A stretch of DNA of 7,701 nucleotides from Motiliproteus sp047622605. GTDB taxonomy: Bacteria; Pseudomonadota; Gammaproteobacteria; Pseudomonadales; Balneatricaceae. Where the stretch lies: contig JBLHND010000171.1 in assembly GCA_047622605.1 (NCBI GenBank), positions 1-7,701 on the forward strand, read 5' to 3'. A program made the translations under genes and the position numbers. Below are positions 1 through 5,254 of the stretch, piece after piece (the stretch's first letter is position 1; every line of letters begins with the position of its first letter). The notes under the pieces are model-generated. The model had not been told where the DNA came from. It did no database searches and saw nothing but the letters and a program-made list of their open reading frames with translations.

Positions 1-14
1 ACAAAGAAATGAAG

Positions 15-28
15 CCGCCGGGAGGCGG
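15..28 (-). terminator. Small GC hairpin with T-rich flank on the minus strand
   Basis: CCGCC (15-19) and GGCGG (24-28) form a perfect 5-bp GC stem around the loop GGGA. Read on the minus strand, the stem is followed by a T-rich run (bases 13 to 1), so it could be an intrinsic terminator for a minus-strand transcript. No minus-strand gene is visible between it and rsuA, so what it would terminate is unknown. The stem is short and the T tract interrupted; it may be incidental. Confidence 0.25.
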
Positions 29-66
29 AACCTCGCTTGATTACAAAGACAATAATTAGAATTAAC

Positions 67-130
67 CTCTGCAACACTTAACTAGTACATAGCCTTTTTT
101 ATGGCTATGTCCCCGTGAGTTATTGCAGAG
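67..130. repeat. 64-nt imperfect inverted repeat (long interrupted hairpin)
   Basis: Three nested complementary arms can be read directly: CTCTGCAA (67-74) with TTGCAGAG (123-130), TAACT (79-83) with AGTTA (118-122), and ACATAGCC (87-94) with GGCTATGT (103-110). That gives 21 base pairs, all Watson-Crick, with one 4-nt bulge (75-78), an internal loop (84-86 against 111-117) and a terminal loop TTTTTTAT. It could be a structured RNA element, a bidirectional terminator-like element or a small palindromic repeat dispersed in the genome. No open reading frame overlaps it. The structure is clear; the function is not. Confidence 0.6.
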
Positions 131-241
131 CAAAAGAACACTCCCTCATACCAAGCATGAGTAATAGCAACACGGGTGTATCGCTGTATAAGTGTCAAAT
201 GTAAGGCCTGACGCCCCTTAACTCCCTGAGTGGTTGCGCCT

Positions 242-284
242 GACGGGGAGGCGACCATAATGACGCCTTGTTCCCCGTCCTTTT
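242..284 (+). terminator. Terminator-like hairpin just upstream of rsuA
   Basis: GACGGGGA (242-249) pairs perfectly with TCCCCGTC (272-279). GGCG (250-253) then pairs with CGCC (264-267), leaving a 4-nt bulge (268-271) and a 10-nt loop. The stem is followed by C and four T (281-284), as in a modest Rho-independent terminator. It ends only 32 nt before the rsuA ATG. It could end a transcript from the left, or act as an attenuator in the rsuA leader. CGCCT at 237-241 is identical to CGCCT at 264-268 and can pair instead with AGGCG (249-253), giving a mutually exclusive fold. Confidence 0.45.
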
Positions 285-316
285 AATCTCAATGCTGAGC
301 CACACCGTTATCCCGC

Positions 317-1000
317 ATGCGCCTAGATAAGTTCATCCTTAAAAGTACCGCATTGGGTCGAGCCGAAGCGCGGGCCTCCATTGAAGCCGGATCTGTGCTC
401 GTCAATGCCGAACCGGTCACCGATGCCTCCATCCAGGTCCACGAGAACAACGTGATCACCCTCGAAGGACAACGGCTGCAGCCACGTCCGTCTCGCTACC
501 TGATGATACATAAACCGCTCGATACGGTTTGCTCAAATGTCGACGAGGCCTATCCGTCCGTATTAAGCGCTATCGGTCTCGACCGTACCTATGACCTGCA
601 TATCGCAGGGCGGCTGGACGCGGATACGACCGGCCTGGTGTTGGTCACCGACGATGGCCGCTGGTCGTACAACATCATCACTCCGCAAAAGCGCTGCCAA
701 AAAGTGTATCGAGTGAGCCTGCGCGATGCGATCACTGCAACGCAAATGATTAAGCTGACCCAGGGTGTTCGTTTGCAGGGTGAGGCATCATTGACCTTGC
801 CGGCGCACATAGCCGTCATCCATCCCAAGCAGGTGTTGTTGACGATCACCGAAGGCCGATACCATCAGGTTAAACGGATGTTTTCTGCAGTGGGTAATCG
901 GGTCACGGCGCTGCATAGGCAGCAGATTGGTCAGCTGCACTTAGATATCGCACTAGCTGATTGGCGTTATTTGACCCGCGATGAAGTGAACGCTTTTTAA
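317..1000 (+). CDS. rsuA: 16S rRNA pseudouridine(516) synthase RsuA
   Basis: This 227-residue cytoplasmic enzyme belongs to the RsuA/RluB/E/F family, which isomerises a specific uridine in rRNA to pseudouridine. RsuA acts on U516 of 16S rRNA. The N-terminus (about 1-50, starting MRLDKFI) is an S4-like RNA-binding domain. The catalytic domain follows, with RYLMIHKP at 60-67, the signature GRLDADTTGLVL at 99-110 (catalytic Asp101, the equivalent of E. coli Asp102) and EGRYHQVKRMF near 178-188. Length matches E. coli RsuA (231 aa). The start is supported by the family-typical MRLDKFI opening, although no Shine-Dalgarno sequence is visible in the bases before it. It stands alone, converges on the ppc block, and ends at an intrinsic terminator. 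A related large-subunit enzyme (RluE/RluF type) is less likely given the close RsuA motifs. Confidence 0.93.
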   Translation: MRLDKFILKSTALGRAEARASIEAGSVLVNAEPVTDASIQVHENNVITLEGQRLQPRPSRYLMIHKPLDTVCSNVDEAYPSVLSAIGLDRTYDLHIAGRLDADTTGLVLVTDDGRWSYNIITPQKRCQKVYRVSLRDAITATQMIKLTQGVRLQGEASLTLPAHIAVIHPKQVLLTITEGRYHQVKRMFSAVGNRVTALHRQQIGQLHLDIALADWRYLTRDEVNAF

Positions 1001-1113
1001 CCTGTCCCGGAGCCTCTGTCCATGCGCCACCTTAGATTACTCCAGAACAGGTCGAGCGCTGTCAAATAAGCGGCAGACCTGCGTCTACCAAAAAACGCTC
1101 TCGTAACTGATGA

Positions 1114-1132
1114 ATGAACGCAAAGCGTTCAT
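1114..1132. repeat. Perfect 8-bp hairpin in the rsuA/ppc convergent spacer
   Basis: ATGAACGC (1114-1121) and GCGTTCAT (1125-1132) are perfect inverted repeats around the loop AAA. On the minus strand this is 96 bases past the ppc stop, and a run of six T follows about 20 bases further on (1095-1090). It could contribute to ppc 3'-end formation or stability. The T run is too far from the stem for a standard intrinsic terminator. Confidence 0.4.
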
Positions 1133-1159
1133 CGTGTCGAAAGTTGCTTTCTTAGGGTA

Positions 1160-1197
1160 AACCGGTCAGGTGTTGGGCACCTGATCGGTTGATTTTT
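1160..1197 (+). terminator. Rho-independent terminator after rsuA
   Basis: The arm at 1160-1172 pairs with 1178-1190 to give a 13-bp stem containing one G-T wobble, closed by the 5-nt loop TTGGG. It is followed by GA and five T (1193-1197). This is a textbook intrinsic terminator for the plus strand, 160 bases beyond the rsuA stop. On the minus strand the stem is followed only by TTT, so it would terminate ppc weakly at best. It lies 31 bases past the ppc stop, so partial bidirectional use is possible. Confidence 0.82.
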
Positions 1198-1227
1198 GCT
1201 GCGTTTGTTTTGCTGAGCCCGAGCGGC

Positions 1228-3855
1228 TTAGCCGGTGTTGCGCATCCCGACAGAGATGCCAGTCATGGTCACCATCAGCGCTTGCTCGACCGTCTGGTCA
1301 GGACAGTTACGATCGCGGCGTAACAGCTCTGCCTGCAGGTAATGCAGCGGATCTATGTAGGGATTGCGCACCTGAATCGACTGCCGCAACATCTCGTTAT
1401 CACTGAGTAGATGACTGCTGTTTTTTAATGCCGGTATTAGCTGCTGCGCCTGGCGCAGCTGTTGACGCAACTGGCTGCCCAGCGGGCGCAGTTTGGGGTC
1501 GACCAGGCGCTGCTCATAGTAGCGGGCGATGGCCGGTTCGGCCTTGGCGAGCACCATCTCCAGCATCTCGATGTAAGCGGTGAAGAACGGCCACTGTTCC
1601 AGCAGTTCACGCAGCAGGGGGCGCTGTTGCTGTTCGATGGCCTGGGCCAGTGCTTGGCTGCTGCCGAGCCAGGCGGGCAACATCAGTCGGGTCTGGGTCC
1701 AGGCAAAGATCCAGGGAATAGCGCGCAGGCTTTCAACCCCGCCATCTTGCTTGCGTTTCGCCGGCCGGCTGCCCAGGGGTAGCCTGGCTAGCTCCTGCTC
1801 GGGCGTCAGCTGGCGGAAGTAGGGGACGAACTCGGGGGTTTCTCGAATCACCTTCACATACTGGCGATGGGACTCTGCGGCCAGGCTATCCATCAGCGCA
1901 CACCATTCCGGTTTGGGGCTGATGGGCGGCACTAGGCTGGCTTCGAGCACGGCCCCGGCGTACAGCTCCAGGTTGCGTACTGCAACTTCGGGCATGCCAA
2001 ATTTATAGCGGATCATCTCACCCTGCTCGGTGACTCTCAGGCTGCCGTCGACCGACCCAGGAGGCTGAGAGAGGATGGCGGTATGGCTGGGGCCGCCGCC
2101 ACGGCCAACGGTGCCGCCACGGCCATGAAACAGGGTCAGATCAACCCCGTGTCGCTGGCATAGGGTGGTCAACGATTCCTGGACTCGATACTGGGCCCAG
2201 GTTGCGGCCAAGGCTCCGGCATCTTTGGACGAGTCTGAGTAACCGATCATCACCTCCTGATGGCCTGCGCAATAGTCTCTGTACCAGGGGAGCTGGAGCA
2301 GAGTATCAATACAAGTGGGCGCATTATCCAGATCAGTCAGGGTCTCAAACAGCGGCGCGATACGGATGTTATAACCGCAGCCGCTCTCTTTCAGCAGCAG
2401 TGCCACGGCCAGGATGTCGGAAGGATTCGATGCCATCGAGATAACATAGCTGCCCAGCGATTGTGGGTCGTGGCGGGTGATCACCGCGCAGGTATCGAGC
2501 ACTTCCCTGACCTCGGCACTGGGCTGCCACCGGCGCGGTAGCAACGGTCGTTTGTTGGTTAACTCTTGTAACAGGTAGGCCTGTTTTTGGAGCTCAGACC
2601 AATCGCTGTAATGCCCCAGCTCATAGTAAGCGGTGAGTTCGTCGAACACCTGAGCATGGCGTTCTGCGTTTTGGCGGATATCCAGGCGTACCAAGCTCAG
2701 GCCGAAGCAGGCGATCCGGCGCAGGGTGTTTTTCAGGCAGCCATCGGCGATCAGTACCATGCCGCATTCGCGCAGCGAGCGATCACAGAGCAGCAGGGGT
2801 GCTAACAGTTCGTGATCATAGAGATAGGCATTTTCAGGCTTGCGCCAGCCCTCATCCAGACAGGTTTTTGCCCAGAGGCGTGTATTCTCGAGTTTCAGGC
2901 GCACCTGGCGTAACAGTTCGCGATAGGGTTCGTTGCAGGGGCCGATATGATTCCGGAGTTCTTCGCTCGCGCGGCTCATTGACAGCTCATGGAGCAGGTT
3001 ACCGATGTCGCCCAGCAGCAGGTCGGCCGCCATCCAGCGGGCCAGCAGTAACACCTCTTCGGTGACGACAGCGGTGACGTTTGGATTGCCATCACGGTCG
3101 CCACCCATCCAAGAGCAGAACCGAATCGGTGCGGCACCGATAGGGAGCGTTGCTCCGCTGACCCGTTCGAGCTCGCGATCAAAGTGACGGAGGAAGGTGG
3201 GGATCGCCTCCCAGAGCGAGTTTTCGATCACCGCGAAGCCCCATTTGGCCTCATCGACCGGCGAGGGTCGCTCGCTGCGAATCTCGTTGGTATGCCAGGC
3301 TTCGCAGATCAGCTGCTGTAAACGCTCGCCGAGATCGGTGCTGCGAGTGCTTAGCGGGTGTTCGCGATCGAGCTGCTCCAGCAGTTCTGCCATGCTTTCG
3401 TATTTCTGAATAAAGGTGCGGCGGTTGACCTCGGTGGGGTGTGCGGTCAGAACCAGGTCAATCTGCAACGCAGCGGCCTTGTTGGCCAGACATTGCGGAT
3501 CTATCCCGGCCTCGATGATCCCATCGAAGACGCGGCTGAGTGTATGAGGATCGGGTTTGGAGACCACCAGCGAGTTACGGCGCCGCACTCGATGGTACTC
3601 CTCGGCCAGGTTAGCCAGGCTAAGAAACTGTCCGAATGCCCGTGCCATAGGTACTAATTCGGACTGCTCGAGCTGTTGCAGGGCGCTAACAAGTTCGCTG
3701 GTATCAATCTCGCCGCGGCGTGCCGCCTTGGACAGCTTTACTATGGCTTTGACTTTGTCGAGAAAGGGTTGGCCCTGATCGTTGCTGATCGCCTGTCCCA
3801 ATAACTTTCCGAGTCGGCGAACATCGTTACGCAGTGGTGCCTGCAGATCCGTCAT
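1228..3855 (-). CDS. ppc: Phosphoenolpyruvate carboxylase
   Basis: This 875-residue protein adds bicarbonate to phosphoenolpyruvate to give oxaloacetate and phosphate, the anaplerotic supply of the TCA cycle, in the cytoplasm. It is normally a homotetramer. Family landmarks are all present in order: the catalytic histidine in TAHPTE (His139), the loop CSWMGGDRDGNP at 248-259, the GYSDSSKDAG motif at 538-547, the glycine-rich active-site segment FHGRGGTVGRGGGP at 576-589 with its arginines, and the conserved C-terminal tail ending GMRNTG. Length is close to the E. coli enzyme (883 aa), so it is full length. The ATG follows AGGGA at 7-nt spacing, which lies in a duplicated 10-bp unit. It is the last gene of the minus-strand block, 83 bases after the acyltransferase, and may be co-transcribed with it or have its own promoter; no strong promoter is evident in the gap. 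Confidence 0.98.
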   Translation of the reverse strand: MTDLQAPLRNDVRRLGKLLGQAISNDQGQPFLDKVKAIVKLSKAARRGEIDTSELVSALQQLEQSELVPMARAFGQFLSLANLAEEYHRVRRRNSLVVSKPDPHTLSRVFDGIIEAGIDPQCLANKAAALQIDLVLTAHPTEVNRRTFIQKYESMAELLEQLDREHPLSTRSTDLGERLQQLICEAWHTNEIRSERPSPVDEAKWGFAVIENSLWEAIPTFLRHFDRELERVSGATLPIGAAPIRFCSWMGGDRDGNPNVTAVVTEEVLLLARWMAADLLLGDIGNLLHELSMSRASEELRNHIGPCNEPYRELLRQVRLKLENTRLWAKTCLDEGWRKPENAYLYDHELLAPLLLCDRSLRECGMVLIADGCLKNTLRRIACFGLSLVRLDIRQNAERHAQVFDELTAYYELGHYSDWSELQKQAYLLQELTNKRPLLPRRWQPSAEVREVLDTCAVITRHDPQSLGSYVISMASNPSDILAVALLLKESGCGYNIRIAPLFETLTDLDNAPTCIDTLLQLPWYRDYCAGHQEVMIGYSDSSKDAGALAATWAQYRVQESLTTLCQRHGVDLTLFHGRGGTVGRGGGPSHTAILSQPPGSVDGSLRVTEQGEMIRYKFGMPEVAVRNLELYAGAVLEASLVPPISPKPEWCALMDSLAAESHRQYVKVIRETPEFVPYFRQLTPEQELARLPLGSRPAKRKQDGGVESLRAIPWIFAWTQTRLMLPAWLGSSQALAQAIEQQQRPLLRELLEQWPFFTAYIEMLEMVLAKAEPAIARYYEQRLVDPKLRPLGSQLRQQLRQAQQLIPALKNSSHLLSDNEMLRQSIQVRNPYIDPLHYLQAELLRRDRNCPDQTVEQALMVTMTGISVGMRNTG

Positions 3856-3858
3856 AGT

Positions 3859-3878
3859 TTAGTCCCTGTTAGTCCCTG
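3859..3878 (-). repeat. 10-bp tandem duplication carrying the ppc ribosome binding site
   Basis: TTAGTCCCTG occurs twice back to back (3859-3868 and 3869-3878). On the coding strand this reads as two copies of CAGGGACTAA just before the ppc ATG, each holding an AGGGA Shine-Dalgarno-like core. The proximal core lies 7 nt from the ATG and the distal one 17 nt away. Only the proximal one is well spaced; the second may act as a standby site or be a recent slippage product. Confidence 0.75.
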
Positions 3879-3938
3879 AAGAGAGTGGCAAAAAAAGAGC
3901 GGGTAAGAAAACAACCGACATTTTTATTTAAGGGTTTG

Positions 3939-4727
3939 TTATGGATCGGACGGCAGGCGGTTATCCCGGTCAATATAGCCCTGTTTGACCTCTTTGCTGA
4001 TCACATTGAAGAGTGGTTTGAGGAGAATGTTGATCTGCTTGATGACCCTATTAACATCCATCTTATAAGGAATACGTTTGCCGCGGTGCTCGATGGCGGT
4101 GCCCACAGGACAGAGCTCGCCGCCCAACTTACATAAGTGCTTGGCCAGGGAGGGTTTGGCTAGGATGTATAGCGTTTCGATGCCGTTGATTCGAGCCATC
4201 TCCAGCAGGCCCATATAGAGTCCGATGGGGATATAAGGGAATCGGGGCTGCTGGATAGAACCGTAATCGGCTTGGGTGATGTTTCCTAGGCGGCCTTTGT
4301 CACTAGGGCGACGCCGGTATTTATCATGGATGGCAAGGCGCGATACTTCGGCAAAGGCGTACCGCTGCTGTTGCTCCGCGCAGGGCTCGCCCGGATTCAG
4401 TATCTCCTTGCAGGCTTGATGGAATGGCAGTGGCTCGGCGGGGGCGCCCGGTTTGAGACGTATCAGACGGATACAGCCAACGTATTCGTTAGTCTTCACA
4501 TTTTGCAGCAAGCAATGATCCGACTGGGCATCGTACAGGTCTGTTTCTATCTCATTATCGTTGGTCTGTTCCCAACCCAGCTCGCGGCAGTAGACATCGT
4601 AGCGTAAGCGATAGGCCTCCTGCTGCAGCTCAGGTGTCAGAGCGGGAATAACTCGAAAATACTGCTGAAACTGCTTATGGGTACGGCTGTATTCGAGCAT
4701 CTTAATGAGATTGTGGCGTAGTGACAT
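3939..4727 (-). CDS. PEP-CTERM/exosortase-associated acyltransferase (LuxI-like GNAT fold)
   Basis: This 262-residue soluble protein resembles the putative acyltransferases found alongside PEP-CTERM/exosortase systems, themselves distant relatives of LuxI autoinducer synthases and N-acyl amino acid synthases. The signature is the run AYRLRYDVYCRELGW (38-52), an acidic stretch ETDLYDAQSDH (61-71), EYVGCIRLIR (81-90), and AEVSRLAI (126-133), which matches the E-x-S-R core of LuxI enzymes. The segment around 166-200 fits the rest of the acyl-donor fold. There is no signal peptide or membrane helix. The substrate is unknown; the family is only inferred to transfer an acyl group. No exosortase or PEP-CTERM protein lies in the window, so the context does not explain it. 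The start has no clear Shine-Dalgarno sequence; Met10 is an alternative. It lies between the hemG repeats and ppc on the same strand. Confidence 0.82.
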   Translation of the reverse strand: MSLRHNLIKMLEYSRTHKQFQQYFRVIPALTPELQQEAYRLRYDVYCRELGWEQTNDNEIETDLYDAQSDHCLLQNVKTNEYVGCIRLIRLKPGAPAEPLPFHQACKEILNPGEPCAEQQQRYAFAEVSRLAIHDKYRRRPSDKGRLGNITQADYGSIQQPRFPYIPIGLYMGLLEMARINGIETLYILAKPSLAKHLCKLGGELCPVGTAIEHRGKRIPYKMDVNRVIKQINILLKPLFNVISKEVKQGYIDRDNRLPSDP

Positions 4728-4730
4728 AGG

Positions 4731-4748
4731 GCGGTCTCAGCGGTCTCA
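4731..4748 (-). repeat. 9-bp tandem duplication upstream of the acyltransferase start
   Basis: GCGGTCTCA is present twice in direct succession (4731-4739 and 4740-4748), ending three bases from the start codon of the acyltransferase. On the coding strand it reads TGAGACCGC twice. It occupies the position where a ribosome binding site would be expected but contains no good one. It could alter leader spacing or translation; this is inference. Confidence 0.65.
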
Positions 4749-4822
4749 GGTAGCTCTTAACGATGCTATTAATGTTGTATAACGTACCGACGTACACCGG
4801 GTGCAGCATGTCAGGTCGATGA

Positions 4823-4848
4823 CTAAGGTCTAAGGTCTAAGGTCTAAG
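4823..4848. repeat. 7-bp microsatellite, 3.7 copies
   Basis: CTAAGGT repeats perfectly three times (4823-4829, 4830-4836, 4837-4843), followed by the partial unit CTAAG. It lies in the 132-bp gap between the last hemG tail copy and the acyltransferase start, about 100 bases upstream of the latter. The rest of this gap holds no gene and no strong promoter that I can see. Heptamer arrays are prone to slippage, so copy number may vary between strains. Confidence 0.8.
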
Positions 4849-4859
4849 AATATCAGGAG

Positions 4860-5063
4860 TCAGGGCAGAGCGTCCCCTAACTTCTGAGCCAGGTCATAAC
4901 CATTCTGGATGCAATCGGCCACCGAAATTCCATCGCGCCAGTTCGCTCGAAGATGGAGTCCGGGAAGTGGTTTGAGGGCCTTATCAATCGCCTCCAGGCG
5001 TTGGAGGTGACCGAGTTCTTGTAGAGAGCTGTGGTATCGCTTGTTGCTAGTTGCTGATCTCAT
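4860..5063 (-). CDS. Candidate mini-protein, third copy of HemG C-terminal segment
   Basis: This open frame encodes 67 residues. Residues 17-57 (LGHLQ to NGY) match the end of HemG, including the NWRDGISVADCI stretch that in the full enzyme helps close the FAD site. It lacks the GxGxxG nucleotide-binding motif and any substrate domain, so it cannot be an oxidase. The first 16 residues (MRSATSNKRYHSSLQE) come from hemG codons read in another frame. The tail NGYDLAQKLGDALP differs from the other copies and looks like a natural protein end, so it may preserve an older hemG terminus. Its ATG overlaps the TGA of the preceding mini-ORF (ATGA, 5060-5063), with AGGAG 8 nt upstream, which favours coupled translation. 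It may be a translated fragment or just duplication debris. Confidence 0.4.
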   Translation of the reverse strand: MRSATSNKRYHSSLQELGHLQRLEAIDKALKPLPGLHLRANWRDGISVADCIQNGYDLAQKLGDALP

Positions 5064-5254
5064 TCTGACAGCTCCTGAGCTAATTCATAACCATTCTGGA
5101 TGCAATCGGCCACCGAAATTCCATCGCGCCAGTTCGCTCGAAGATGGAGTCCGGGAAGTGGTTTGAGGGCCTTATCGATCGCCTCCAGACGTTGGAGATG
5201 CCCGAGTTCTTGTAGAGAGCTGTGGTATCGCTTGTTGCCAGTTGCTGATCTCAT
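5060..5254 (-). CDS. Candidate mini-protein, second copy of HemG C-terminal segment
   Basis: This 64-residue open frame starts inside the hemG stop codon (ATGA overlap at 5251-5254), with AGGAG 8 nt before the ATG. Residues 17-64 match the HemG C-terminus with a single change (Leu for Ile in GLHIRANW). The first 16 residues (MRSATGNKRYHSSLQE) are an out-of-frame reading of what were hemG codons for EISNWQQAIPQ; a net 7-nt insertion then returns the frame to that of hemG. It carries only the C-terminal FAD-domain strand and helix region, not a whole domain. At variable core sites each base agrees with either C or A and none is unique, so the unit looks like a hybrid of its neighbours. Expression is plausible from the coupling signals but unproven. 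Confidence 0.42.
   Translation of the reverse strand: MRSATGNKRYHSSLQELGHLQRLEAIDKALKPLPGLHLRANWRDGISVADCIQNGYELAQELSE

Noticed and set aside
187..192. TATAAG as a -10 element for rsuA
   Set aside because: No acceptable -35 hexamer lies 16-18 bases upstream, so a promoter call is not justified on this alone.
1022..1069. Fifteen-codon ORF after rsuA (ATGCGCC start)
   Set aside because: It is very short, has no ribosome binding site and no recognisable sequence; it is likely chance.
3890..3938. Intrinsic terminator on the minus strand after the acyltransferase (seven T at 3896-3890)
   Set aside because: The T run is clear but only a 3-bp GC stem can be formed just upstream, so there is no real terminator hairpin.
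3885..4136. Plus-strand open frame of 83 codons starting in the ppc-acyltransferase gap
   Set aside because: Most of it is the reverse strand of the acyltransferase 3' end; there is no recognisable product and the gap portion is low-complexity.
4795..4818. lux-box-like dyad upstream of the LuxI-like acyltransferase
   Set aside because: The outer ACCTG and CGGGT arms only partly match and the inner CTG/CAG pattern of a lux box is missing; there is also no LuxR-type gene in the window.
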